Assembly: GCA_009379955.1 (NCBI GenBank)
Contig: WHST01000010.1
Location: 22,826-86,825, forward strand
Origin: Streptosporangiales bacterium
GTDB taxonomy: Bacteria; Actinomycetota; Actinomycetes; Streptosporangiales; WHST01
Direction: 5' to 3'
Length of the DNA stretch: 64,000 nucleotides
The notes under the pieces were generated by a model, which made no database searches, had not been told where the DNA came from, and saw nothing but the letters and a program-made list of their open reading frames with translations. This document shows, in pieces, positions 1-9,254 of this stretch (positions within the stretch are counted from its first letter, which is position 1; every line of letters starts with the position of its first letter). Both the position numbers and the translations under genes were made by a program.

Positions 1-1
1 G

Positions 2-1150
2 CGCCAGCACGTCGTCCGCGCACACCTCAACATCGGCGACGCGGCCGTGCAGTGGGGCAGGTACCCGGAGGCGCGGCGCCGGCTCCAGCTGACCGTCGAG
101 ATGGCGGAGCGCTACGAGCTGGTTCGCAATCGCTGGCTGGCCCGTGTGAACCTCGTCCACCTCGACTGGTTCACCGGGAACTGGCAGGGACTCGCCGAAC
201 GCGCTGCCGACCGGGAGCTCGACGGCGTCGACCTGCCGATGCTGCGTGAGGCGGTCCTCGTGCGCGGCCTGTTGCTGGCGGTGGCCGGCGAACGGGTGGC
301 GGCCGCGGAGCACCTGGAGCAGATCCTCGCGGACACCGGTCGCACCGGCGCGGTCGACGCGAGCCTGGAACCGGCAGCGGCCCTCGCACACGTCCATCTC
401 GCCGACGGTAGGGTCGACGAGGCGCTCGCGGTGACGGCCGACGCCGTCACCGCGATGAGGACCAAGGGACTGTGGTTCCTCGCCACCGAGATCGTGCCCG
501 CCCGCGTCCAGACCCTTCTCGCCGCCGGCCGGGTCGCGGATGCCGGCGAGCTGGTCGACGCCTTCACCGCCGGGCTCGGCGGACGCGGCGCGCCGAGCGC
601 GGGAGCCGCGCTCGAGCTGTGCCGGGCGCTGCTGACCGAGGCCACGGGCGACGCGTCGGACGCGGCCGTTGCGTACGGTCGCGCCGCCGAGGCCTGGCAG
701 GCGCTGCCGCGCCCGTACGACGCGCTGCTCGCCCGGGAGCGGCAGGCACGCTGCCTGTTCGCGTCCGGTGACGACGACGCGGCGCTCGCCCTCCTCACCG
801 GCGCGCTCGCCGGGCTGACCGAGCTCGGCGCCGTGGCCGACGCGACACGGGTGACGCACGCGCTGCGGCAGCACGGCGTCGACGTGAAGCGTCCCTGGCG
901 CGGGGGGCGGCGAGGGTATGGCGACGAGCTCTCCCCACGCGAGCTCGACGTGGCGCGCCTGGTCATCGGTGGCCGGACGAACCGCGAGATCGGTGCGGAG
1001 CTGTACCTGTCGCCGAAGACGGTCGCGCGGCACCTGCACGGCGCGATGCGCAAGCTCGGCGTGTCGACCCGGACCGCACTCGCCGTCTCGGTCGTCGAGG
1101 CGGGCCTGGCGTCCGACACCGGACGACCCACGGCAGAGCGCGCGGGCTGA
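2..1150 (+). CDS. LuxR-family transcriptional regulator, 5' end outside window
   Basis: The reading frame is open from the first full codon of the window, so the true start lies upstream. A GTG at 47 is internal and is not a credible start. The visible 382 residues are mostly alpha-helical, alanine-rich repeats of the kind found in the sensor half of large LuxR (LAL/MalT-like) regulators. The last 75 residues form a LuxR/NarL helix-turn-helix: LSPRELDVARLVIGG, then NREIGAELYLSPKTV, then LGVSTRTALA. It probably binds DNA as a multimeric activator. It lies upstream of a secreted-protease island on the same strand and could regulate it, but nothing in the sequence shows this directly. The nucleotide-binding domain, if present, is outside the window. 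Confidence 0.85.
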   Translation, partial: RQHVVRAHLNIGDAAVQWGRYPEARRRLQLTVEMAERYELVRNRWLARVNLVHLDWFTGNWQGLAERAADRELDGVDLPMLREAVLVRGLLLAVAGERVAAAEHLEQILADTGRTGAVDASLEPAAALAHVHLADGRVDEALAVTADAVTAMRTKGLWFLATEIVPARVQTLLAAGRVADAGELVDAFTAGLGGRGAPSAGAALELCRALLTEATGDASDAAVAYGRAAEAWQALPRPYDALLARERQARCLFASGDDDAALALLTGALAGLTELGAVADATRVTHALRQHGVDVKRPWRGGRRGYGDELSPRELDVARLVIGGRTNREIGAELYLSPKTVARHLHGAMRKLGVSTRTALAVSVVEAGLASDTGRPTAERAG

Positions 1151-1192
1151 GCGAGGGGCGGAGCGCAGGAGGGCTGCGGGAAACTGGGTCAT
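1148..1192 (-). repeat. Partial copy of the 36-codon coupling-ORF repeat
   Basis: Read on the minus strand from an ATG at 1192, this encodes MTQFPAALLRSAPRS. It matches the first 15 codons of the two full copies at 47221-47331 and 49452-49562. Similarity ends at the stop codon of the LuxR gene (1148-1150). It looks like a truncated copy of a dispersed element inserted against the 3' end of that gene. Confidence 0.6.
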
Positions 1193-1397
1193 CTGCCCAC
1201 TCGCTACGGAGCAGGGCGCGGCCACAGCCTTGGCCCATGCCACCTCCCCCTGATCACGCGGTGCCCGACCAGCCCGACGGCGTCCCCGACGACGCGGCGT
1301 CTGCGGACGGCGTGACCGGGGAGGACGGCGACCGCGACGGCTACGAGCCGCTCTGACGACGGACGCCCGCGCACCCATCGGCCGACGATGAGACCAC

Positions 1398-3839
1398 ATG
1401 AAGATCCGGAGAGCGATCGGGGCGCTGGCCGTCGCGTTGCTGACGGTCGGTGGTGCCGCCGGCGGGGCGGCGGCGAACACCGACCCGCAGGGCTCCGACC
1501 CGGCGGTCGACGAGCGCGGTGTCCCGCGCGACGACGCCGCCGCGACCGGTGCCCCCCTGCCGCCGAGCTCGACGGTCACGCTCGTGTCGGGTGAGCGCGT
1601 GCGGCTCGACGTCACACCGAGCGGGGAGCAGGACGTCGAGGTGCTCACCAGCGCCGACGGGAAGGCGAAGCCGGACGCGTCGACGTTCGTGCAGTTCGCC
1701 TGGCACGGCGACGAGTACGTCGTGCCCGACCGCGTCGTCCCGTACCTCGGCGGCACCCTCGACCCGCGGCTGTTCGACGTGAGCTACCTGGTGCGGGCGA
1801 AGCTCGACGACGCCCACCGCAAGAACGTGCCGGTCACCGTCGAGGAGACTACGCGCGGCGCGGCGGGCGACCTGCCGGGCGTACGCGTGCAGCGCACGGC
1901 GGGTGACAAGGCGCAGGCGGCGGTCGACAAGTCCCAGGCCCCCGGCTTCGGCGGGATGCTCGCCGACCGCTGGGCGTCGAGCCGCGCTGCGCGGTCCAGC
2001 GTCCCGGCCGGCCGGCTCGCCGGCATCGAGCGGATCAGCCTCGCCCCACCGTCCGGAGCGCCCGCCCCGCCCGCGTCGCCGTTCGCGGAGCCCACACGCG
2101 CCGAGGGCATCCCGTACCGCACCCTCACGGTCCGGGTCACCGACCGCGACAGCGATCCCGGCGTGGCGCTCGGCTTCGTCCAGAACGTCGACGACGCACG
2201 CCTGTCCCGCCTCCTGGTCACCCTGGAGGGCGAGGCGAGCTTCAGCGTCCCGCAGGGCACGTACAGCCTCGCGTTCAGCGTGCTGACGGCCATCCCGACC
2301 ACGGACGCGTTCGAGACCGCCCTCACGGTGAAGCCCGAGGTACGGGTCGCCTCCGACACCACGGTCCACCTCGACGCGCGCAGGGCCGTGCCGTTACGTG
2401 CCGAGCTGGACACTCCCGCGGACCACAACTACCGGTGGGAGGCGTTGCGCTTCACCAGGACGAGCGCGACCGGCGGCGGCACCACCGTTGCCGGAGGCGA
2501 GATGCTGGCCATGCGGCTCGTCGCCGTGACACCGAACAACAACCCGGGCTTCGGCGCCTCGCGTCTCCTGGCGACGCCCACGCCGAAGGTGACACGCGGA
2601 ACGTTCGGGTTCGAGGCCGCCACGCAGCTCCGGATGCGTGACGCCCAGGGCAGACAGACCTCCGCGCCTTCCTACTTCCTGCACTTCCCCCGCGAGGGGC
2701 GGATCCCGTCGTCGCTGACCTACCGGGTTCCGGAGCGGGACCTGACGACGGTGCGGTCGCGCCTGTACGACAGCGCGACCGGTACCTGTGACCAGCGACA
2801 GCTCAGTGCCGGACTGACGTCGACCCGCTGGGCCGGGGGACTGTCACTCGCCCTGCCGCTGGCGTCCGCGCAGGACCGCACGGACTACTGGTACACCGCG
2901 GAGCCGGGGGCGACCAGTTGGTCGTCGGCCTACACCGCCAACGACTGCGTGCAGCGGTTCCGTGCTCCCCGCACGATCGCCCACGGCCAGCGGATCACCG
3001 AGGTGTGGGCCAAGGGTCCGCCGGTGCCCTCTCCGGCACCGTCGATCGTGAACAAGCTCAGCCAAATGCCGAACCCGCCGACCAACAGCGTCACCGTGTG
3101 CCCGGCCTGCCGGCAGGACGACATCGGCATGCTCTACCTGATGGAGGGCGGGGACTCCGATCCCGCGCACTTCGCTGACCTCGGCCTGTGGAACCACCGT
3201 GAGACGCACCTGCGGCTCTTCCGCGACGGCGAGCTGGCCTTCGACAGCGCCGGCCTCGACGTCGGCTCGGTAGGCCCGACCGGCACGCTGAACCCGATCA
3301 AGGTGCCGCTGCCTCTCCTCCCCGACCCGGCGGCCTACCGGCTGGAGTGGCGTCACGCCGGGGCGAGCCATCCGGACGACGCGAACATCGAGACGTCGTG
3401 GGCGTTCCGCTCGTCGCGCAAGGACCCGAAGGCGACCTTCCCCGAGACGCAGACGTGCAGTCCCGACCCGAGCAGGAGATGTTCATTCCTGCCGCTGCTC
3501 TTCCCCGTCTACGACCTCGCGCTCGACCACGCGGGCACCGCCCGCGCGGGTGGGTCGTTCGACGTCGCCTTCAGCGTGACCGGCCAGGCGTACGCGCCGG
3601 AGCCGTTCGGCGCGCATGCGTCGGTGTCGGTCTCGTACGACGACGGTGAGACGTGGCGGCCCGCGGAGTCCGGCCGCGCCACGAAGGCGGCCGGCGACGG
3701 CAACGCGTTCGGCGTGACGATCGAACACCCGCCGCTCGCCGAGACCAGCGGGTTCGTGTCGCTGAAGATCCACGCGGAGGACCGTGCGGGCAACACGGTC
3801 GACCAGACGGTGATCCGCGCCTACGGGCTCAGGGACTGA
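1398..3839 (+). CDS. Large secreted protein resembling subtilase flanking regions
   Basis: This 813-residue protein begins with a clear Sec signal peptide (MKIRR, then a hydrophobic run to about residue 27 ending in GGAAA). Residues 55-130 (TVTLVSGERVRLDV, then EYVVPDRVVPYLGGTLDPRLFD) resemble the N-terminal prodomain-like region of giant actinobacterial S8 peptidases. No Asp, His or GTSMA-Ser subtilase motif follows, so it is probably not a protease. The rest looks like beta-rich adhesion or carbohydrate-binding modules, with cysteine pairs such as CPAC and a C-terminal Ig-like stretch (FDVAFSVTGQAY to the end). It is followed 29 bp downstream by the sedolisin-like gene, probably in one operon. 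The function is unknown. The preceding 247 bp holds only the partial repeat at 1148-1192 and a doubtful 39-codon acidic ORF. Confidence 0.75.
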   Translation: MKIRRAIGALAVALLTVGGAAGGAAANTDPQGSDPAVDERGVPRDDAAATGAPLPPSSTVTLVSGERVRLDVTPSGEQDVEVLTSADGKAKPDASTFVQFAWHGDEYVVPDRVVPYLGGTLDPRLFDVSYLVRAKLDDAHRKNVPVTVEETTRGAAGDLPGVRVQRTAGDKAQAAVDKSQAPGFGGMLADRWASSRAARSSVPAGRLAGIERISLAPPSGAPAPPASPFAEPTRAEGIPYRTLTVRVTDRDSDPGVALGFVQNVDDARLSRLLVTLEGEASFSVPQGTYSLAFSVLTAIPTTDAFETALTVKPEVRVASDTTVHLDARRAVPLRAELDTPADHNYRWEALRFTRTSATGGGTTVAGGEMLAMRLVAVTPNNNPGFGASRLLATPTPKVTRGTFGFEAATQLRMRDAQGRQTSAPSYFLHFPREGRIPSSLTYRVPERDLTTVRSRLYDSATGTCDQRQLSAGLTSTRWAGGLSLALPLASAQDRTDYWYTAEPGATSWSSAYTANDCVQRFRAPRTIAHGQRITEVWAKGPPVPSPAPSIVNKLSQMPNPPTNSVTVCPACRQDDIGMLYLMEGGDSDPAHFADLGLWNHRETHLRLFRDGELAFDSAGLDVGSVGPTGTLNPIKVPLPLLPDPAAYRLEWRHAGASHPDDANIETSWAFRSSRKDPKATFPETQTCSPDPSRRCSFLPLLFPVYDLALDHAGTARAGGSFDVAFSVTGQAYAPEPFGAHASVSVSYDDGETWRPAESGRATKAAGDGNAFGVTIEHPPLAETSGFVSLKIHAEDRAGNTVDQTVIRAYGLRD

Positions 3840-3868
3840 CCGCGGTGCGGGCGAAGGGAGCAGGAGCC

Positions 3869-5092
3869 ATGACGGAACGGCGTGGAGGGGCCCGGCGGGT
3901 CGCGTGGCTGGTCGTCGCCGCGCTCGCGGTCTCGCTCGGTGTGGGCGGTGGTGCGGCGCCGGCCGAGGCCAGGCCCGCGGCGGGGTTCGCGGCGCCGCGG
4001 GGGATCGCCCCCGAGCAGGTCTGCGAGGCACCGGCGAAACGGCGGGCCGGTTGTGACGCGACGGTCGTCGTCGACAGTGCGGGCCGGCCGCTGGGACGCA
4101 AGTCGGCCACCGCGGCGGGCCTGCGGCCGTTCACGGCGGCCGACCTGCAGGACGCGTACAAGCTGCCGTCCGCGCTGCTCGGTGCCCGGCAGACGATCGC
4201 GATCGTGTCGGCGTTCGACGCGCCGAACGCGGAGGCCGACCTGGCGGTCTACCGCGAGGTCAACGGCCTGCCGCCGTGCGATGCGGACTTCCCGTGCTTC
4301 CGCAAGGTCGACCAGCGCGGAGGCACCGCCTACCCGCGGCCCGACCAGACCTGGTCCACGAGCTCCACGATCGGCCTGCAGATGGCGTCCGCGGCCTGTC
4401 CCAACTGCGAGCTGCTGCTGGTCGAGGCGGACGACAACCAGCTGCCCAACCTCGGCGCCGCGGTCGACACCGCCGTCGAGCTCGGCGCCGACGTGGTGAG
4501 CAACGCGTACAACGCCCGCGAGTACGCCGGCATGCTCACCGACCTCGGCGATCACTACGTCCAGCCCGAGGCGGTCGTCGTCGCGGCGTCGGGTGGCGCG
4601 GGGTTCGGCGCCACGGTCCCCGCCGCCCTGCCGAGCGTCGTCGCCGTCGGCGGCACCACGCTCTACCGCGACGACAGCGCGAGGGGATGGGGCGAGGAGG
4701 CCTGGGCGAGCGCGGGCTCCGGGTGCTCGGCGTACATCGCCAAGCCCGACTGGCAACTGGACCGACTGTGCGGCAAGCGCACGGTCACCGACGTCGCGGT
4801 GGTCGCCGACGGCAACACACCGGTCGCCGTCTACGTCACGTACGGCTATCCGGGCTGGGTCGCCGCGGGCGGCCCGAGCGTGGCCGCACCGTTGGTCGCC
4901 GGCGTGTACGCACTCGCCGGCAACGCCGGCGAGATCACCCCGGGCGCGCGCCTCCGTGCGCAGCGGGACCGCCTCTTCGACGTCACCTCCGGCAGCAACG
5001 GCGTGTGCGGCGGTAGCTACCTCTGCACGGCGGTCCGCGGCTACGACGGCCCCACCGGGTGGGGCACCCCCAACGGCGTCGGCGCCTTCTAG
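3869..5092 (+). CDS. Secreted S53 (sedolisin)-like protein, predicted catalytically inactive
   Basis: It has 407 residues. The ATG at 3869 follows GGGAGCAGGAGCC and gives a signal peptide (MTERRGGARRV then a hydrophobic run to PAEA). The body aligns well with actinobacterial S53 peptidases: DLQDAYKLPSA, CPNCELLLVEA, VAVGGTTLYRDD, GSGCSAYIAKPDWQ, and a closing YDGPTGWGTPNGVGAF. The catalytic Glu and Asp of the family motif (WAxExSLD) are Ser165 and Gly169 here (WSTSSTIGLQM). The oxyanion Asp of SxGDSG is Gly243 (SGGAGFG). The nucleophile Ser is kept in GGPSVAAP (Ser337). Fold retained with most catalytic residues lost suggests a pseudo-protease, perhaps a binding or inhibitor protein. It sits between two other exported proteins. 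Confidence 0.85.
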   Translation: MTERRGGARRVAWLVVAALAVSLGVGGGAAPAEARPAAGFAAPRGIAPEQVCEAPAKRRAGCDATVVVDSAGRPLGRKSATAAGLRPFTAADLQDAYKLPSALLGARQTIAIVSAFDAPNAEADLAVYREVNGLPPCDADFPCFRKVDQRGGTAYPRPDQTWSTSSTIGLQMASAACPNCELLLVEADDNQLPNLGAAVDTAVELGADVVSNAYNAREYAGMLTDLGDHYVQPEAVVVAASGGAGFGATVPAALPSVVAVGGTTLYRDDSARGWGEEAWASAGSGCSAYIAKPDWQLDRLCGKRTVTDVAVVADGNTPVAVYVTYGYPGWVAAGGPSVAAPLVAGVYALAGNAGEITPGARLRAQRDRLFDVTSGSNGVCGGSYLCTAVRGYDGPTGWGTPNGVGAF

Positions 5093-5100
5093 GAGATCTC

Positions 5101-6321
5101 ATGCGCATCGGCAGAACGGTCCTCGCCCTCACCGGCGTCACGGTGCTCACCGCCGTCATCGGCGGCGCCGGTCCCGCGGTCGCCGCGCCCGCCGGCTGCA
5201 CGCCGACATGGCAGGCGGTCGAGACCCCGCCCAACCCGCCGGGCTACAGCAAGCTGACCAACGGCGGGGTCTCCGCCGTCGCGCCCGACGACGTCTGGTT
5301 CGCGAACTCGGTCGGCGAGAACGCGACGCCGGAGATCTCCGCGATCACGCGCTGGGACGGCAGGGCGGTCCGCCCGATGAAGCGCCAGATCCCGCAGGAC
5401 CGGGTCATGAACCCGACGGTCTACGACGGGTCCTTCGACAGCGGCACGAGCGGCTGGGTCATCGGCATCGACTCGGTGTACGGCCTCAAACCCGGGACGG
5501 TGCCCTACGCGACGCGCTGGTACGACGGCCGCTGGACGCGGACCCCGCTGGCGCCGTCGCCCGCGCCGTCCACCACCAGCGTCGCCCTGTACGGGATCGC
5601 GTCGGTCTCCCCGACGGACGCCTGGGCGGTCGGGAGCGCGGCCGGCGCCGAGAGCGGGGCGGTCGTCCAGCACTGGGACGGCACGCGGTGGTCCGCGACC
5701 GACCACCCCGGTGGACGTGTGGCGAACGCCGCCCTCATGGACGCCTCGGCCACGGCACCCGACGACGTCTGGGCGGTCGGCAACGTCGGCAACGGCACCA
5801 CCGAGGACGTTCCGCTCGTCGAGCACTGGGACGGCACGTCGTGGACCGTCGTCGACCTGCCCGAGCTCCCGCCCGGTGTGGCCCTGGGGTCGCTCACGAG
5901 TGTGAGCAGCTCGGGCCCCGACGACGTCTGGGTGAGCGGGTTCCAGGGAGCGGGCCAGTGGTCCGGCCGCGCACTCCCGCTTCTCGGGCACTGGGACGGC
6001 GAGAGCTGGCGGTGGGTCGACCTGCCCGACACCGGACCGGCGGTGCTCACCGGCGTCTACACCGCGGGGCCCGCCGACGTCTGGGCGGTGGTCAACCGAC
6101 CGGGCGGTGACCCGGGCGAGCTGCTGCGCTGGGACGGCGAGGAGGCCACCCTCACCGCGTGGCCGGGCCGCCAGGAGTACGGCCTCCACTACTTCGCGAA
6201 CGACATCGACGGCACCGGACCCGACGACGTCTGGGCGGTCGGGTCGGCCACGAGGAACCCCGGCTCGACCGTCTCCGAGGTTCGGCAGATGGTCGCGCAC
6301 CTGAGCTGCGTCGAGCGATGA
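5101..6321 (+). CDS. Secreted protein with DVWAVG/HWDG repeats
   Basis: It has 406 residues. The ATG at 5101 follows TAGGAGATCTC directly after the upstream stop. A signal peptide (MRIGRTVLAL, cleavage near AVAAP) is followed by at least five tandem repeats of about 50-60 residues. Each repeat carries the pair (D/P)D(V/A)W(A/V)(V/S)G and a later (Q/E/G)HWDG(T/E)(R/S)W. Such repeats form beta-propeller-like folds seen in exported actinobacterial proteins of unknown function. It is in line with the flanking protease genes and overlaps an alternative ATG of the following subtilase frame, so co-transcription is likely. No catalytic motif was seen. A role in substrate or surface binding is only a guess. 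Confidence 0.8.
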   Translation: MRIGRTVLALTGVTVLTAVIGGAGPAVAAPAGCTPTWQAVETPPNPPGYSKLTNGGVSAVAPDDVWFANSVGENATPEISAITRWDGRAVRPMKRQIPQDRVMNPTVYDGSFDSGTSGWVIGIDSVYGLKPGTVPYATRWYDGRWTRTPLAPSPAPSTTSVALYGIASVSPTDAWAVGSAAGAESGAVVQHWDGTRWSATDHPGGRVANAALMDASATAPDDVWAVGNVGNGTTEDVPLVEHWDGTSWTVVDLPELPPGVALGSLTSVSSSGPDDVWVSGFQGAGQWSGRALPLLGHWDGESWRWVDLPDTGPAVLTGVYTAGPADVWAVVNRPGGDPGELLRWDGEEATLTAWPGRQEYGLHYFANDIDGTGPDDVWAVGSATRNPGSTVSEVRQMVAHLSCVER

Positions 6322-6368
6322 GGCGGCGAGCCATGCGGAGCGACGACGACACCCCCAGGAGGTCCACC

Positions 6369-9176
6369 GTGCGGCAACGACCCGTGAGGTCCCTGCGCAG
6401 GTTCGGTGTCGCCGCGGCGATGCTGTGCCTGGTCTCCCTCGTCGGTGGCATGCTGGCGCCCGCGTCGGCGGGTGCTGACCTCACGAAGGCACCCGACCCT
6501 CGCGCGAAGGTGGAGAACCGGCTCGAGACCGCGTTCGCGAAGGACGGCAGGCAGGACTTCTGGATCCGCTTCGCCGAGCGCGCCGACACGAGCGAGGCGC
6601 GGCGGATCGACGACTGGGCGAAGCGCGGTGCGTACGTCCACGACGAGCTCAGGAAGGTCGCGACCGAGTCGCAGCGCCGGGTACGGCAGCGGCTCGACGC
6701 CGACGACGTGACGTACGAGGCGTTCTGGGTCAGCAACGCGATCCTCGTCCGCGACGGCTCGCAGGCGCTCGCGCTGCGCATGGCGGCGATGTCGGAGGTG
6801 GGCAGCGTGCGGCAGCCGCGCGAGTACCGGCCGGTGGAGCCGGTCGAGTCGCGCCCGGCGGCGAAGCAGCCGCGTGCCGCGGAGTGGGGGGTCTCGCGCA
6901 TCCACGCGCCGGAGGTGTGGAGCACGTACGGCGCCACGGGTGAGGGCATCACGGTCGCGAACATCGACACCGGCGTCCAGTACGACCACCCGGCGCTGGC
7001 GACGCACTACCGCGGCTACACCGGTCCCGGCCAGGTCGACCACGACTACAACTGGCTCGACACCGGCACCACGAGCCCGGATGCGCCCGCCGACGGCAAC
7101 GGCCACGGCACGCACACGATGGGCACGATGGTCGGCGACGACGGTGCGGGCAACCAGGTCGGCGTCGCCCCCGGCGCGACGTGGATCGCCGCCAACGGCT
7201 GCTGCGCGTCGGACCAGACCCTCATCGACTCCGGTCAGTGGATGCTGGCGCCCACCGACCTGCAGGGAGCGAACGCCGACCCCGCCAAGCGCCCGAACGT
7301 GGTCAACAACTCGTGGGGCACGTCGACGCCGACGAACGACCCGTTCATGGAGGACGTCCTCCTCGCATGGGGCGACTCCGGGATCTTCGGGGTGTTCTCC
7401 AACGGGAACAACGGCGAACAGGGTTGCGCCTCCAGCGGCTCACCCGGCAGCAGGGTGGCGACGTACGCGGTCGGCGCCACCGACTCCGCCGACAGGATCG
7501 CCCCGTTCTCCAGCCGCGGCGCGGGTCAGGACGGTGAGGTGAAGCCGAACATCTCCGCGCCGGGCGCCGGCGTCAGATCGGCGTGGCCGGGTGGCACGTA
7601 CCAGCAGATCTCCGGCACCTCGATGGCCGCCCCGCACGTCGCGGGTGCCGTCGCCCTGCTCTGGTCGGCGGTGCCGGGGCTCGTCGGCGACGTCGAAGGG
7701 ACGCGGGCACTGCTCGACGAGACCGCCGTCGACACCTCCGATCTGACCTGCGGCGGCACCGCCGACGACAACAACGTCTACGGCGAGGGTCGGCTCGACG
7801 TGCTGGCGCTCGTCGAGCTCGGCAAGCTCGGTGGCACCCTGACCGGGCGCGTGACCGACGCGGCAGGCGCGCCGATCGTCGGCGCCACGGTGACGGCGTC
7901 AGGGCCGTCGCAGCGCACGGCGACGACCGACGTCGAGGGCGGCTACGGGTTCCCCGCACTCGCCGGCTCGTACGAGGTCCGCGTGACGGCGTACGGCCAC
8001 GAGCCGCACGACGCGACCGGCGTCGTGGTGACGACGGGCGAGTCGGCGCGGCACGACGTGACGTTGCAGCCGACCGAGCGCGTCGACGTTGCGGGTGTCG
8101 TGGGCGACGGCTCCGGTCACGGCTGGCCCCTGTACGCGAAGGTCACGGCGACCGACGCTGACGGGCACAAGGTGTCGGCGTACTCCGACCCGGTCACCGG
8201 CCGGTATCGCCTCGCTGTGCTGCCGGACACCGAGTACACGGTGCGCGTGGTCGCACAGGACCCCGGCTACACCGAGGCAAGCGAGACCGTCGACGTCGCG
8301 TCGGGTGACGTCGCGAAGGACGTCGACCTCGCCGTGGACGCCCTCGCCTGCACCGCGCTCGGCTATCGCGCCGAGCGGTCGGGCACGACGCAGGCGTTCG
8401 ACGCCACCACGGTGCCGGCGGGCTGGCGCGTCGCGAACACCGACCCGGTGCAGCAGCCCGGCTGGGCGTACACGCCCGGCTGGCAGTTCACGAACCCGGG
8501 TGACCGCCCCAACGACACCGGTGGCACGGGGAACGCCGCGATCGTCGACAGCGACCACACCGGGGCGCGGCACGTGCAGGACACGACGCTGACCACCCCG
8601 GCGATGGACCTGTCGGACGTCACGCGGCCGGTCGTGCGGTTCGCGAGCGACCTCGAGCCCGCGGTCAACTCGACGGCGACCGTCGACGTGAGCGTCGACG
8701 GCGGCACGACGTGGACCACGGTCTGGCGCAGGGCCGGCTTCCCCGGTCTCCGCGGTCCCGCGAGTCCCGTCGTCGGGCTGCCGACCGCCGCGCACCAGGC
8801 CGACGTCAGGGTCCGCTTCAGGTACGTCGGCAGCTGGTCGAAGTGGTGGCAGCTCGATGACGTCTTCGTCGGGCAGCACGACTGCTCACCCGTGGCCGGT
8901 GGGCTCGTGACGGGCCTGGTCACCGCGACCGGCGGCGAGGGCCTCGTCGGAGCGACGGTGACGGCCGACGCCGACCCGCAGGCGCGGGCGACGACGGTGG
9001 CGACGCCGGACGACCCGGCGTTGGGCGACGGCCTGTACCGGCTGTTCTCCGCGGCGACGGGTGAGCAGGCGTTCACCGCCGCGATGGCCGGCTACGCCTC
9101 GACGTCGGTCACGGTGACCGTCGCCGCCGACGCCGTGACGTCCGCGAACGTCGAGCTACCGGCGACCGGCGGGTGA
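6369..9176 (+). CDS. Secreted subtilisin-like serine protease (S8) with carboxypeptidase-regulatory domains
   Basis: It has 935 residues. The GTG at 6369 is chosen because a perfect AGGAGG sits 6 bp upstream and it leads straight into a signal peptide (VRQRPVRSLRRF, cleavage near ASAGA). ATGs at 6318 and 6333 are in frame but lack this. The catalytic triad is complete: Asp in VANIDTGVQYDHP, His in NGHGTHTMGTMV, Ser in ISGTSMAAPHVAGA. Two CarboxypepD_reg-like beta modules follow (GRVTDAAGAPIVGATVTA and a repeat), then a domain like those of bacillopeptidase F, then a third module near the C-terminus. It is expected to be exported and to degrade protein extracellularly. A strong hairpin follows immediately. 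Confidence 0.93.
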   Translation: MRQRPVRSLRRFGVAAAMLCLVSLVGGMLAPASAGADLTKAPDPRAKVENRLETAFAKDGRQDFWIRFAERADTSEARRIDDWAKRGAYVHDELRKVATESQRRVRQRLDADDVTYEAFWVSNAILVRDGSQALALRMAAMSEVGSVRQPREYRPVEPVESRPAAKQPRAAEWGVSRIHAPEVWSTYGATGEGITVANIDTGVQYDHPALATHYRGYTGPGQVDHDYNWLDTGTTSPDAPADGNGHGTHTMGTMVGDDGAGNQVGVAPGATWIAANGCCASDQTLIDSGQWMLAPTDLQGANADPAKRPNVVNNSWGTSTPTNDPFMEDVLLAWGDSGIFGVFSNGNNGEQGCASSGSPGSRVATYAVGATDSADRIAPFSSRGAGQDGEVKPNISAPGAGVRSAWPGGTYQQISGTSMAAPHVAGAVALLWSAVPGLVGDVEGTRALLDETAVDTSDLTCGGTADDNNVYGEGRLDVLALVELGKLGGTLTGRVTDAAGAPIVGATVTASGPSQRTATTDVEGGYGFPALAGSYEVRVTAYGHEPHDATGVVVTTGESARHDVTLQPTERVDVAGVVGDGSGHGWPLYAKVTATDADGHKVSAYSDPVTGRYRLAVLPDTEYTVRVVAQDPGYTEASETVDVASGDVAKDVDLAVDALACTALGYRAERSGTTQAFDATTVPAGWRVANTDPVQQPGWAYTPGWQFTNPGDRPNDTGGTGNAAIVDSDHTGARHVQDTTLTTPAMDLSDVTRPVVRFASDLEPAVNSTATVDVSVDGGTTWTTVWRRAGFPGLRGPASPVVGLPTAAHQADVRVRFRYVGSWSKWWQLDDVFVGQHDCSPVAGGLVTGLVTATGGEGLVGATVTADADPQARATTVATPDDPALGDGLYRLFSAATGEQAFTAAMAGYASTSVTVTVAADAVTSANVELPATGG

Positions 9177-9231
9177 CCCGTGACGGGCACCCTCACAGTG
9201 CCAGGGTGCGGTGAGGGTGCCCCTCACGGGT
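9176..9231. terminator. Bidirectional terminator-like palindrome, copy 1 of a dispersed element
   Basis: The outer arms ACCCGTGA (9176-9183) and TCACGGGT (9224-9231) and inner arms GGGCACCCTCAC (9185-9196) and GTGAGGGTGCCC (9211-9222) form a 20-bp stem with one mismatch and a 14-nt loop. It lies between convergent genes and could terminate both. A near-identical stem occurs at 56656-56705, also between convergent genes. Confidence 0.75.
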
Positions 9232-9254
9232 GCGAACGCCCCGGCGTCGAGGGG

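Noticed and set aside
1237..1356. 39-codon acidic ORF (MPPPPDHAVPDQPDGVPDDA onward)
   Set aside because: No ribosome binding site, low complexity and no recognisable similarity; kept out of the gene list.
6318..6368. Earlier ATG starts of the subtilase gene (6318 and 6333)
   Set aside because: GTG 6369 has a perfect AGGAGG at good distance and gives a compact signal peptide.
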